42,774 nucleotides of DNA from an uncultured Faecalibacterium sp. (GTDB lineage Bacteria; Bacillota; Clostridia; Oscillospirales; Ruminococcaceae): the NCBI GenBank assembly GCA_934540955.1, contig CAKTCY010000011.1, positions 1 to 42,774 of the forward strand. The letters run 5' to 3'. Shown here piece after piece: positions 25,822 to 33,442 of this stretch; position 1 is the first letter of the stretch, and each line of letters begins with the position of its first letter. A program made the position numbers and the translations under genes. The notes under the pieces were generated by a model. That model saw nothing but the letters and a program-made list of their open reading frames with translations, was not told the DNA's origin and did no database searches.

Positions 25822-27009
25822 TTACAGTGCCTTGATGGCAGTCTTGATGCGCTCGGCGGCAAGCTTGGTCTTTTCCGCATCGCCGAAGGCGGTCAGGCGG
25901 AAGTAGCCCTCGCCGCACTCGCCGAAGCCCACGCCGGGGGTGCCCACAACGCCGCAGTTTTCCAGCAGCCAGTCGAAGAATTCCCAGCTCTTCATGTTGC
26001 CGGGGCAGCGCAGCCAGATGTAGGGGCTGTTCTTGCCACCGCAGTACCACACACCGCACTCATCCAGTGCATCGGCGATCACCTTTGCATTGCGGCGGTA
26101 GTAGTCCAGATTGGACTGGATCTCAGCCATGCCGCTCTCGGTAAACACAGCGGCAGCGGCACGCTGCACCACATAGGGCACACCGTTGAACTTGGTGGTC
26201 TGGCGGCGCAGCCACAGCTTATTGATGTTCATGCCCTCGCGCTCCAGCTCCTTGGGCACTACGGTGTAGCCGCAGCGGGTGCCGGTAAAGCCTGCGATCT
26301 TGGAGAAGGAGCAGATCTCCACAGCGCACTCGCGTGCACCCTCGATCTCGAAGATGCTGCGGGCCAGCTCGCCGTCCGAGATAAAGCACTCGTAGGCGGC
26401 ATCGTACAGGATGATGGCATCGTTCTTGCGGGCGTAATCCACCCATGCCTTCAGCTGTGCGCGGGTATAGGCAGCGCCGGTGGGATTGTTGGGGCTGCAG
26501 ATATAGATGATATCTGCCTTCACGTTCTCGTCCGGCATACCGAGGAAGCCGTTCTCTTGCCCGGTGCGGCTGTAAATGATCTTGCGGCCGTCGGTGACGT
26601 TATCGTCCACATAGGTGGGGTACACGGGGTCCGGTACCAGCACGGTGTTGTCCACATCGAACAGCCCCAGCAGGTTTGCAAGGTCGCTCTTTGCGCCGTC
26701 CGAGATAAAGATCTCATCCTCGGCAAGCTGGGTGCCGCGGCCGGCGTAGTAGCCCTGAATGGCCTGCTTGAGGAAGGGGTAGCCCTGCTCCGGGCCGTAG
26801 CCGTGGAAGCCCTCCTTAGTGCCCATCTCCTCGGCGGCGTCGCGCATGGCCTGCACCACGCACTTTGCCAGCGGCTGGGTCACATCGCCGATGCCCAGAC
26901 GGATGATCTCCTTTTCCGGGTGTGCCTGCTGATACGCAGCCACCTTGTGGGCAATGTCCACGAACAGGTAGCTGGCCTTCAGCTCATTGTAATGCTTGTT
27001 CATCTTCAT
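25822..27009 (-). CDS. dapL: LL-diaminopimelate aminotransferase
   Basis: Converts tetrahydrodipicolinate and glutamate to LL-diaminopimelate in one step, bypassing the succinyl or acetyl routes of lysine and peptidoglycan synthesis; PLP-dependent and cytoplasmic. The 395 residues contain GIGDVTQPL, the PLP-contacting region ISDGAKSDLANL, CSPNNPTGA, the aspartate in YDAAYE, and Schiff-base Lys237 in SFSKIAGFTGTRCG. ATG 27009 has GAGGG 8 nt upstream; ATG 27003 is an alternative, and the frame open to 27054 runs into the upstream repeat element. It lies downstream of dapF on the same strand, separated by a 141-bp MITE-like element. Confidence 0.95.
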   Translation of the reverse strand: MKMNKHYNELKASYLFVDIAHKVAAYQQAHPEKEIIRLGIGDVTQPLAKCVVQAMRDAAEEMGTKEGFHGYGPEQGYPFLKQAIQGYYAGRGTQLAEDEIFISDGAKSDLANLLGLFDVDNTVLVPDPVYPTYVDDNVTDGRKIIYSRTGQENGFLGMPDENVKADIIYICSPNNPTGAAYTRAQLKAWVDYARKNDAIILYDAAYECFISDGELARSIFEIEGARECAVEICSFSKIAGFTGTRCGYTVVPKELEREGMNINKLWLRRQTTKFNGVPYVVQRAAAAVFTESGMAEIQSNLDYYRRNAKVIADALDECGVWYCGGKNSPYIWLRCPGNMKSWEFFDWLLENCGVVGTPGVGFGECGEGYFRLTAFGDAEKTKLAAERIKTAIKAL

Positions 27010-27039
27010 GATACTTTCCCTCGCTTCTTTTATTGGTTC

Positions 27040-27180
27040 AACCCTCTCAGTCATCTCGCATTCGCTCGATGCCAGCTCCCCCGAGGGGGGAGCTTTTCAC
27101 TTTGAAGGGAAACTTTTCCTCTTGATGCAGAAAAGCTCGCCCTTCGGGAGAGCTGTCACCGTCAGGCGACTGAGAGGGTT
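27040..27180. mobile_element. MITE-like element with 13-bp terminal inverted repeats
   Basis: AACCCTCTCAGTC (27040-27052) is the exact inverse of GACTGAGAGGGTT (27168-27180). Inside are two subterminal hairpins, AGCTCCCCC/GGGGGAGCT and AGCTCGCCC/GGGAGAGCT types. It has no coding capacity. It fills almost the entire gap between dapF and dapL and would fold in their common mRNA. No clear target duplication was found. Repeats of this look are remembered from gut Clostridia, but copy number cannot be tested here. Confidence 0.75.
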
Positions 27181-27185
27181 CTTAT

Positions 27186-28025
27186 TTAAACTTCGGTCGT
27201 GCCCTCGCACACGGTCTCGGCTGCACCGGTCATCAGCAGCTGCTTGCCGGGCAGCACCCGGATGGTCAGCTCGCCGCCGCGCAGCTGCACATGAACGTCC
27301 TCCCCGGCGGGGCAGACGCCCAACTCGGTCAGGGCTGCCACGGTGGCGCAGGTGCCGGTGCCGCAGGCCCATGTCTCGCCGCTGCCGCGCTCCCACACAC
27401 GCATCTTCAGGTGGGTAGCATCCACCACCTGCACAAACTCGGCGTTGATGCGCTCCGGGAAGTTTTCGTGGTGCTCAAAGCCCGGGCCGATCTGCTCCAG
27501 CTTCAGGCTGTCCACCTCCGGCACAATGGTCACGCAATGGGGGTTGCCCACGCTGATGCAGGTCACCCGCCACAGGTTCTCTTCCACCTGCAAAGGCAGA
27601 TCCACCAGCGGCCCCTCGCCCATGTTCACAGCGGGCAGCGCCGCCGCCATGGCGGTGTAGGCGCCCATTTCCACCTGCCACAGCCCCTCGCCCATGCGGG
27701 TAATGGTCTTTAAACCGCTGAGGGTGTCAATGGCAAGCTTCGGCTTTGCCATGCCGTGGGTGTACAGCCACTCGGCCACGCAGCGGATGCCGTTGCCGCA
27801 CATCCTGCCCTCGCTGCCGTCCGCATTGAAGATGCGCATCATGGCGTCTGCCCCGGCCGTGACCGGTGCGCAGATGCAGATGATGCCGTCCGCCCCGATG
27901 GAAAAGTGCCGCCGGGACAAGCGCTCTGAAAGCGCGGCGATATCCTCCGGCACGCCGGAGGTGCGGCAGTCCAGATAGATATAATCGTTGGCGCAGCCCT
28001 GCATTTTGGTGAATGAAAGCTTCAT
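27186..28025 (-). CDS. dapF: Diaminopimelate epimerase
   Basis: Interconverts LL- and meso-diaminopimelate without a cofactor, supplying meso-DAP for the wall and for lysine. In 279 residues both catalytic cysteines are present: C76 in MCGNGIRC and C221 in ACGTGTC, with the paired glutamate/asparagine motifs IFNADGSEGRM and SVGNPHCV. AAGGAG precedes ATG 28025. It is the first gene of the dapF-dapL unit, with a consensus promoter at 28082-28110. Confidence 0.95.
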   Translation of the reverse strand: MKLSFTKMQGCANDYIYLDCRTSGVPEDIAALSERLSRRHFSIGADGIICICAPVTAGADAMMRIFNADGSEGRMCGNGIRCVAEWLYTHGMAKPKLAIDTLSGLKTITRMGEGLWQVEMGAYTAMAAALPAVNMGEGPLVDLPLQVEENLWRVTCISVGNPHCVTIVPEVDSLKLEQIGPGFEHHENFPERINAEFVQVVDATHLKMRVWERGSGETWACGTGTCATVAALTELGVCPAGEDVHVQLRGGELTIRVLPGKQLLMTGAAETVCEGTTEV

Positions 28026-28081
28026 GCTTATCGCTCCTTATAAAGGGGACCGGTCAGTCCCTGTAAACTCATTACTTTATA

Positions 28082-28110
28082 ATGATAAAAAAACCGGCAC
28101 GAGATGTCAA
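28082..28110 (-). promoter_or_regulatory. Promoter of dapF-dapL
   Basis: Minus strand TTGACA (28110-28105), 17-bp spacer, TATCAT (28087-28082). Confidence 0.85.
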
Positions 28111-28160
28111 GGGAAAAAGCAGCTTTCAGACAATTTTCTTCAGTTGCTGCAAAACAGGGC

Positions 28161-28189
28161 TTGACAATACGCACTGCATGGGATATAAA
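28161..28189 (+). promoter_or_regulatory. Promoter of acpP
   Basis: TTGACA (28161-28166), 17-bp spacer, TATAAA (28184-28189). The transcript has a leader of about 105 nt with a GCCGTGCC/GGCACGGC hairpin at 28219-28255. Confidence 0.85.
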
Positions 28190-28301
28190 AAAAGAGAGCG
28201 TTTTGTACAGCAGGCATGGCCGTGCCGGATACCGGAGGCTTTTCCGGGGCACGGCGGGCTGTACGCGTATGCAATACAACTGCAAAAAGGAGACCACAGG
28301 A

Positions 28302-28538
28302 ATGGATACTTTTGAAAAAATCCGTGCATTGCTGGCTGAGCAGCTGGACGTTGACCCGGCAAAGATCACGCTGGAAAGCGATATCATGAGCGATTTCGAG
28401 GCCGACAGTCTGGATATCGTGGATATGGTGATGACGCTGGAGGACGAGTTTGGCATCGAGGTGCCGGACGACGCCATCGAGTCCCTGCGCACCGTAGGCG
28501 ATGTGGTAAACTTTGTGGACAGCCACGCGCAGAACTGA
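28302..28538 (+). CDS. acpP: Acyl carrier protein
   Basis: A 78-residue acidic four-helix carrier. The phosphopantetheine serine is S36 in EADSLDIVDMVMTLEDEFG, the fatty-acid ACP signature. It carries growing acyl chains for fatty-acid synthesis in the cytoplasm. ATG 28302 has AAGGAG a little far upstream (9 nt) plus CAGGA directly before; the longer frame up to 28104 is leader RNA. It is monocistronic with its own promoter and terminator. The rest of the fatty-acid gene cluster is not in the window, so it could be a stand-alone or specialised ACP. Confidence 0.92.
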   Translation: MDTFEKIRALLAEQLDVDPAKITLESDIMSDFEADSLDIVDMVMTLEDEFGIEVPDDAIESLRTVGDVVNFVDSHAQN

Positions 28539-28550
28539 TTCTTTTAGGCA

Positions 28551-28606
28551 AAAGCCCCGCCTTTGCAGTGCGGCACACGGCCGTGCAGGCAGGCGGGGCT
28601 TTATTA
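28551..28606 (+). terminator. Terminator of acpP
   Basis: A 12-bp stem AAAGCCCCGCCT (28551-28562) with AGGCGGGGCTTT (28591-28602) encloses a GC-rich loop and is followed by ATTAT. Confidence 0.8.
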
Positions 28607-28661
28607 TGGTTCGTGCGGAACGCACAGCGTTTGGCGCACGGCCTTGGGAGGATAGAACAAA

Positions 28662-30101
28662 ATGGCAAAAGACAACAAGAAGCTCGTGCAGGCGATCACT
28701 AGTCAGGAAGAAAACTTTGCACAGTGGTACACCGACATCTGCGTGAAGGCAGAGCTGGTGGAGTACTCCAGTGTGAAGGGCTTTATCATCCTGCGCCCCT
28801 ATGGTCAGGCCATCTGGGAACTGATCCAGAAGGATCTGGATGCCCGGTTCAAGGCTACCGGTCATGAGAATGTGGCTATGCCGGTGCTGATCCCGGAGAG
28901 CCTGCTGCAGAAGGAAGGCGAGCTCGTCAATGGCTTCGCGCCGGAGGTGGCGTGGGTCACGATGGGCGGCTCCGACAAGCTGGAGGAGCGTCTGGCGGTG
29001 CGTCCCACCAGCGAGACCATGTTCTGCGACCACTGGTCCCGCGTGCTGCACAGCTACCGCGAGCTTCCCATGAAGTACAACCAGTGGTGCAGCGTGGTGC
29101 GCTGGGAAAAGACCACCCGTCCCTTCCTGCGCAGCCGCGAGTTCTGGTGGCAGGAAGGCCACACCATCCACGAGACTGCCGCCGAGGCGGAGGCTGAGAC
29201 CCAGCAGCAGCTGAACTGCTACGCAGACGTCTGCGAGCAGGATCTGGCCATTCCCGTGGTGAAGGGCCGCAAGACCGACAAGGAAAAGTTTGCCGGTGCC
29301 GAGGCCACCTACACCATCGAGGCCATGATGAAGGACGGCAAGGCTCTGCAGAGCGGCACCAGCCACTACTTTGGCGATAAGTTCAGCAAGGCTTACGATG
29401 TCACCTTTACCGGCCGCGACAACCAGCTGCATCATCCGTTCCAGACCAGCTGGGGCGTTTCTACCCGTCTGGTGGGTGCCATCATCATGACCCACGGCGA
29501 TGACGACGGCCTGATCCTGCCCCCGGCCATTGCCCCCATTCAGGTGGTGGTGGTGCCCATTGCCGCCCACAAGCCCGGCGTCTCTGAGAAGGCTGCCGAG
29601 CTAGCGGAGAAGATCAGCAAGTACGCCCGCGTGAAGCTGGACGACAGCGACAACGCTCCCGGCTGGAAGTTTGCCCAGTGGGAGATGAAGGGCGTGCCCC
29701 TGCGCCTTGAGATCGGCCCCAAGGATCTGGAAAAGAACCAGTGCGTGCTGGTGCGCCGCGACACCCGCGAGAAGATCTTTGTAAGCTTGGACGAACTGGA
29801 GACTGCCATCCCCGCCCAGCTGGAGGCTCTGCGCAAGGACCTGTACCAGCGTGCGCTGGAAAACCGCGAAAAGCGCACCTGGGCTGCCACCACCATGGAC
29901 GAGGTGAAGGAGCTGGCAAAGGCCAACACCGGCTACATCAAGACCATGTGGTGCGGCGATCTGGCCTGCGAGATGAAGATGAAGGAAGAGGCCGGACTTT
30001 CCAGCCGCTGCATGCCCTTCGAGCAGGAGCAGCTGAGCGATGTATGCCCCTGCTGCGGTAAGCCCGCCAAGGCCATGGTCTACTGGGGCGTTGCTTACTA
30101 A
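28662..30101 (+). CDS. proS: Prolyl-tRNA synthetase, archaeal/eukaryotic-like (type 3)
   Basis: Charges tRNA-Pro with proline. At 479 residues without the large bacterial editing insert, it belongs to the shorter archaeal-type class found in part of the Firmicutes. Class II motifs are seen: motif 2 [22 protein letters not shown] region, motif 3 [11 protein letters not shown], and proline pocket PTSET. The C-terminus has the class-specific zinc-like cysteines (CPCCGKP) and the terminal tyrosine (WGVAY). GGGAGG lies upstream of ATG 28662. It is monocistronic, with a strong terminator. Its cognate tRNA-Pro(GGG) happens to lie in the same window. Confidence 0.95.
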   Translation: MAKDNKKLVQAITSQEENFAQWYTDICVKAELVEYSSVKGFIILRPYGQAIWELIQKDLDARFKATGHENVAMPVLIPESLLQKEGELVNGFAPEVAWVTMGGSDKLEERLAVRPTSETMFCDHWSRVLHSYRELPMKYNQWCSVVRWEKTTRPFLRSREFWWQEGHTIHETAAEAEAETQQQLNCYADVCEQDLAIPVVKGRKTDKEKFAGAEATYTIEAMMKDGKALQSGTSHYFGDKFSKAYDVTFTGRDNQLHHPFQTSWGVSTRLVGAIIMTHGDDDGLILPPAIAPIQVVVVPIAAHKPGVSEKAAELAEKISKYARVKLDDSDNAPGWKFAQWEMKGVPLRLEIGPKDLEKNQCVLVRRDTREKIFVSLDELETAIPAQLEALRKDLYQRALENREKRTWAATTMDEVKELAKANTGYIKTMWCGDLACEMKMKEEAGLSSRCMPFEQEQLSDVCPCCGKPAKAMVYWGVAY

Positions 30102-30125
30102 GCATCCGTTTTTCTGACCCGATAC

Positions 30126-30161
30126 AAAACCCCCGGAGCACTTTCATGCTCCGGGGGTTTT
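30126..30161. terminator. Terminator of proS
   Basis: A 15-bp perfect stem (30126-30140 with 30147-30161) is flanked by AAAA and TTTT, so it works in both directions. Confidence 0.9.
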
Positions 30162-30163
30162 AC

Positions 30164-30192
30164 TTGTCATTTGTCGAATTATATGCTATTAT
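30164..30192 (+). promoter_or_regulatory. Promoter of the candidate toxin mRNA
   Basis: TTGTCA (30164-30169), 17-bp spacer, TATTAT (30187-30192). The predicted 5' end near 30198 begins directly with a UUCG-capped 7-bp hairpin (30197-30214). Confidence 0.75.
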
Positions 30193-30253
30193 AGAATTGC
30201 TGCTTCGGCAGCAAGGCACTGCACATAACGGCAGGCGGTTCGGCCCCACTTCC

Positions 30254-30270
30254 GAAAGGAGGTGAAGCTT
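30254..30270 (+). promoter_or_regulatory. Ribosome site sequestered in a GAAA-capped hairpin
   Basis: CACTTCC (30247-30253) pairs with GGAGGTG (30258-30264) around a GAAA tetraloop, with a single G-U. The whole Shine-Dalgarno sequence of the 27-codon ORF is thus base-paired, predicting strong translational repression until the RNA is refolded or processed. Confidence 0.7.
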
Positions 30271-30354
30271 ATGCCAATTACTTTGACGTTCCATATCTTT
30301 GGATTGGTATTTACCATCAAGGTAAAAAGCGAGAACCGCCACCCTGGCCGGTGA
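30271..30354 (+). CDS. 27-residue hydrophobic/basic peptide, candidate type I toxin
   Basis: An ORF of 27 codons. It begins MPITLTFHIFGLVFTI (16 mostly hydrophobic, beta-branched residues) and ends in a basic tail, KVKSENRHPGR. Such a membrane-inserting peptide with a charged end is typical of type I toxins, though it is not matched to a named family here. It has a very strong ribosome site (AAGGAGGTG) held in a hairpin, its own promoter, a 5'-terminal hairpin, and a convergent antisense promoter. The stop codon lies within the terminator-like stem at 30332-30361. Similar short ORFs ending in ENRHPGR-type tails seem familiar from Firmicute genomes, but this is memory, not a search. Toxicity is inferred from architecture only. 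Confidence 0.65.
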   Translation: MPITLTFHIFGLVFTIKVKSENRHPGR

Positions 30355-30416
30355 CGGTTCTTAGTCTTTAAGAACTTACATCAAAAGGGCTGACCGCTTG
30401 TCGCAGTGCCTTTTCT
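30322..30416 (-). ncRNA. Predicted antisense RNA of the candidate toxin
   Basis: From the consensus promoter at 30423-30451 (minus), transcription would begin near 30416. It would end after the stem 30361-30332 (12 bp, one mismatch) with TTTTT (complement of 30324-30328), giving an RNA of about 95 nt. It is complementary to the last third of the peptide ORF and everything after it. It contains a second 7-bp hairpin (GTTCTTA/TAAGAAC, 30357-30375) that competes with the terminator stem. There is no ORF with a ribosome site in it. Confidence 0.65.
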
Positions 30417-30420
30417 ATTT
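30383..30420 (+). terminator. Possible distal terminator of the toxin mRNA
   Basis: AAAAGG (30383-30388) pairs with CCTTTT (30409-30414), with inner CTG/CAG pairing, followed by CTATTT. If used, the toxin mRNA is about 220 nt and ends with a segment complementary to its own 5' region. Confidence 0.4.
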
Positions 30421-30422
30421 AC

Positions 30423-30451
30423 AGTATACCCACTTTTGAGGTTTCTGTCAA
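30423..30451 (-). promoter_or_regulatory. Consensus promoter of the antisense RNA
   Basis: Minus strand TTGACA (30451-30446), exactly 17-bp spacer, TATACT (30428-30423). It is among the best promoters in the window, yet no gene lies downstream of it except the antisense region and the opposite strand of the peptide ORF. Confidence 0.85.
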
Positions 30452-30484
30452 GAGCACGCAGCTTCGTTTCTGCGTGCTCTTTCC

Positions 30485-31366
30485 TTACCGTTCAAAGGTG
30501 GTGCTGAGGGTGGTCTGCCAGCTTTCGCCGGGAGCAAGGCAGGCGGCTGCGGCGCGCTGCTCCCAGTCCTGCGGGTCGGTGGCAGCGGCGGGCAAGCTGT
30601 GCCACGGCTCGATGCACACAAACCGCACCGGCTTTGCGGGGGCCGACCAGATGAGCGAATAGGGGTAGCCCTCCACCTTGCAGGTGATATTGCGGCCGGT
30701 ATCCTTCTCGCAGATGCCGATGGTGCCGGTGCGCAGGCCTGCCATGCAGAAGCTGTCGTTGGCAAACAGGTCATCGGTCAGCGGGATGGTCTGCTGGTTC
30801 TTCCACTGATAATAGCTCTTGCCGCTCAGCAGGCCATTGGGGCGGGCATCGAGGATGACCGGGCTTTCCGGCTGGTCAAAACGGAACTCGTAGTCGGTGG
30901 TGGTGTGCTTGGCATCGAACGGCACATTGAACGCCGGGTGGAAGCCGATGCCGAAGCGCAGCTCCTCGGTGCCGGGGTTCGTCACCTGCAAAGTATGGTG
31001 CACGGTCTTGCCCTCCAGCCGGAAGGTGCTGGTGAGCACAAAATCATAGGGGAAGCGCTCTGCCTTGATGGCATCGTCTGCGCGCAGCTCCATCTGGATG
31101 GTGTCCCCCTCTGCCCGCAGCAGGGTGTGCTCCAGATCCCGGGCAAAGCCGTGCTGACCGCCCTTCCATGTTTTGCCCTTGGCTGTAAAGGTGCCGTCCA
31201 CCAGCTTGCCCGTCCACGGGAACAGGATGGGTGCGTGGCGCTTCCAGATGGCGGGGTCGGCCTGCCAGAGCAGCTCTTCGCCTGCGGCGTTCTTCAGGCT
31301 GACGGCCTCTGCACCGTGGGTGTCCACGGTCAGGGTCAGGAATTCGTTGTGAATGGTTGCCTGCAT
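30485..31366 (-). CDS. Aldose 1-epimerase family protein
   Basis: A 293-residue galactose-mutarotase-fold enzyme that interconverts anomers of aldoses or sugar phosphates in the cytoplasm. Expected active-site positions are visible: His72 in QHGFARD, His143 in GFHPAFNVP, and the late glutamate in CIEPWHSLP near residue 258. The length and the start (NEFLTLTVDTHGAEAVSLK) resemble the LacX-like branch rather than classical GalM. AAGGAG precedes the ATG. No sugar genes are adjacent, so the substrate is open. Confidence 0.88.
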   Translation of the reverse strand: MQATIHNEFLTLTVDTHGAEAVSLKNAAGEELLWQADPAIWKRHAPILFPWTGKLVDGTFTAKGKTWKGGQHGFARDLEHTLLRAEGDTIQMELRADDAIKAERFPYDFVLTSTFRLEGKTVHHTLQVTNPGTEELRFGIGFHPAFNVPFDAKHTTTDYEFRFDQPESPVILDARPNGLLSGKSYYQWKNQQTIPLTDDLFANDSFCMAGLRTGTIGICEKDTGRNITCKVEGYPYSLIWSAPAKPVRFVCIEPWHSLPAAATDPQDWEQRAAAACLAPGESWQTTLSTTFER

Positions 31367-31461
31367 TTTCAGTATCTCCTTTGTCCTTCTTATTTTCCGG
31401 GGCCTGCTGCTTCCAGTATACTCCCCTGTGTGCCAAAAATAAAGCCCCAGTCCGCCCGGCT

Positions 31462-32610
31462 TCAGCAGAGCTGTGCCAGTGGCAGGGTGACGGCAAAGGT
31501 GGTGCCGTTTTCGCTGCTGCGCTCCACGGTCACACTGCCGCCGTGCAGTACGGCGATTTCCCGCACAAGGGCAAGGCCAAGCCCCACGCCGCCCATCTCC
31601 CGGCTGCGGGATTTATCCACCCGGAAAAAGGGCTGGAAGATGCTGTCCCGGCAGTCTGCGGGGATGCCCGGGCCGGTATCTGCAACGCGCAGCACCGCAT
31701 TCTGCTTTTCCTGCTGCAGGGTGACGCGCACCGCGCCGCCGGGGCGGTTATACTTGATGCCGTTTTCCACCAGATTGAACACCAGCCGGTAGAGCAGCGC
31801 ATCGCTGCCCACCATACCCAGCTCCTCGCAGTCCTGCTGCAGGGAGATGTTGTTTTTCTGAGCAAGGGGTGTCAGGTCGGTCAAGATCTCCTCCACCAGC
31901 GGCGCAAGGGCGATCTGGTCGGTGCGGGAGACCGATTGCAGATTGCTCATCTCTAATAAAGTGCGCACAAGGGCGGTCAGACGGTCCAGCTGCTCCCGCA
32001 GGGAGCTGACCAGTCCAGCGGTCTCGGCATCCATGGCCGGGTGTTCCTCTGCAAACAGCTCCAGCTTTGTCTGCAAAATAGCCAGCGGGGTGCGCAGCTC
32101 GTGGGCGGCGTTGCCCGCAAACTGCCGCTGCAGCTCAAAGGACTGCGCCAGACCATCCAGCATCCGATTCACCGACCGGCTCAGCTGCCCGAATTCCTGC
32201 ACGGTGTTTTCGTCCAGACGGGCGGTGGCGATGCTGTCCTGATCGACCCGCTGCGCCTGCTGCGCAAGCTGCTGCAAGGGTTTCAGTGCTCTGCCGCTGA
32301 CAAAATAAGCGATGGCAGCGCTGACGATGGTGACCACGGCGGTGATGCACCAGCCCTTGCGTCCAAAGACCACCTTTGCATCGTAGACCTCCTGCGAAAA
32401 ATGCGCCAGCAGGCTGGACATTTCCTCCTGCGGGATCTCGATGGTCAAGGAATCCGCGCTGCCGGGCTGGTACTGCATCATAAAGCCGTTGAGGGCATCC
32501 ATGCCGGTAACGCCGGTGCGGTATAAAAGCAGGTTCATGCACACGCAGGCGCAGGCGATGAGCAGCGCCGTCAGCAGGGTGATGCGCCATTGCAGGGACA
32601 AACGCTTCAT
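31462..32610 (-). CDS. Sensor histidine kinase (TCS3)
   Basis: A 382-residue membrane kinase. TM1 is at about 10-30, followed by a short extracellular domain of about 55 residues, TM2 at about 87-105, and a HAMP segment (ALKPLQQLAQQAQRV). His170 lies in NAAHELRTPLAILQ, the N box is NLVENGIKYN, the G1 box is DTGPGIP, and the G2 box GGVGLGLALVREIA. ATG 32610 overlaps the regulator stop; the frame continues upstream through the regulator gene but is not coding there. The small sensor region suggests a membrane or redox/envelope signal rather than a large ligand. Confidence 0.92.
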   Translation of the reverse strand: MKRLSLQWRITLLTALLIACACVCMNLLLYRTGVTGMDALNGFMMQYQPGSADSLTIEIPQEEMSSLLAHFSQEVYDAKVVFGRKGWCITAVVTIVSAAIAYFVSGRALKPLQQLAQQAQRVDQDSIATARLDENTVQEFGQLSRSVNRMLDGLAQSFELQRQFAGNAAHELRTPLAILQTKLELFAEEHPAMDAETAGLVSSLREQLDRLTALVRTLLEMSNLQSVSRTDQIALAPLVEEILTDLTPLAQKNNISLQQDCEELGMVGSDALLYRLVFNLVENGIKYNRPGGAVRVTLQQEKQNAVLRVADTGPGIPADCRDSIFQPFFRVDKSRSREMGGVGLGLALVREIAVLHGGSVTVERSSENGTTFAVTLPLAQLC

Positions 32611-33284
32611 TGTACCTCTCCTCCGATCTCGTAGCCTTCCCCGATGCGGTTGCGGATGGGGTCGTAGCCCAGCGCCGCCCGCAGCTTTTTGCGCAGGGCA
32701 GAGATATGCACCCGGATGGAGTTGCTGAAGCTGTCTACACTGCCGTCCCAGACGTGCTCGATGAGTTCTTCCTGACTGACCGGGCGTCCCTGATGCAGCA
32801 GCAGATATTCCAGTACGCCGCTCTCCTTCCGCGTCAGGGCAAGGGGCTGACCGTCCACCGTGGCAACGCGGCTGCGAGTGTTGAAGCTGAGCCGCCCGCA
32901 GCACAGGCAGACATCCTGCTGGATGAACTTGCGCCGGGTCAGGCTGCGCACCCGGGCCTCCAGCTCTGCAAGGTGGAAGGGCTTGGAAAGATAATCGTTC
33001 GCCCCGGCATCCAGCCCCTCCACCTTATCTGCAATTTCGTTGCGCGCCGATAAGATCAGCACACAGGTCTCAAGGTCGTGCTGCCGTAAGCTGCGCAGCA
33101 CCTGCATCCCGTCCACCTTGGGCAGGTTGAGGTCCAGCAGCACAAGGTCGTACCGCTCTGCCGCCAGTGCCTCCAGTGCAGCTTCGCCGTCTGCGCAGGC
33201 GTCCACCTCGTACCCGGACAGCCGCAGCTTCCGGGCAATGTCCTCCCGCAGGGAGTGCTCGTCCTCTACCACCAAAAGGCGCAT
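32607..33284 (-). CDS. OmpR-family response regulator (TCS3)
   Basis: A 225-residue regulator. Acidic residues E7/D8, phosphoacceptor D51 (LVLLDLNLPKVDG), S in ILSARNE and K in LSKPFHL are visible. The winged-helix domain includes LTRKESGVLEYLLLHQG, SNSIRVHISALRKKL and IGEGYEI. ATG 33284 is preferred over the upstream ATG at 33335 because GGGTGG lies 8-9 nt upstream and the protein start fits the family. It is divergent from the redox operon, with 12-bp-phased repeats between them. Confidence 0.93.
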   Translation of the reverse strand: MRLLVVEDEHSLREDIARKLRLSGYEVDACADGEAALEALAAERYDLVLLDLNLPKVDGMQVLRSLRQHDLETCVLILSARNEIADKVEGLDAGANDYLSKPFHLAELEARVRSLTRRKFIQQDVCLCCGRLSFNTRSRVATVDGQPLALTRKESGVLEYLLLHQGRPVSQEELIEHVWDGSVDSFSNSIRVHISALRKKLRAALGYDPIRNRIGEGYEIGGEVQ

Positions 33285-33333
33285 TTTGTTTTCCACCCTT
33301 CCCGTAAAAAATCCATTTCTTGCGTTTTTCTTC

Positions 33334-33415
33334 ATTATAACAGATTATAGCAGACGGTGTTAAGATTCGTGTTAAGATTTTCTTAGCAGAAATTTTATCC
33401 CGTATGGTGTATACT
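33334..33415. promoter_or_regulatory. Divergent control region of TCS3 and the redox operon
   Basis: GTGTTAAGATT occurs twice with 12-bp phasing (33357-33367 and 33369-33379), with a weaker TTCTTAGC just beyond. On the minus strand the inner copy lies 7 bp from TATAAT (33349-33344), with a second TATAAT at 33339-33334. On the plus strand TATACT (33410-33415) serves the redox operon and lacks a -35. Confidence 0.65.
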
Positions 33416-33442
33416 GGTGCCATCAAACAACAGGAGGCTATG

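Noticed and set aside
28140..29570. 476-residue minus-strand frame opposite acpP and proS
   Set aside because: It is antisense to two well-recognised genes, with low-complexity His/Gly/Leu composition and no ribosome site.
31435..31462. Terminator after the TCS3 kinase gene
   Set aside because: Only a 5-bp AAGCC/GGCTT stem before TATTTTT; too weak to list as a feature.
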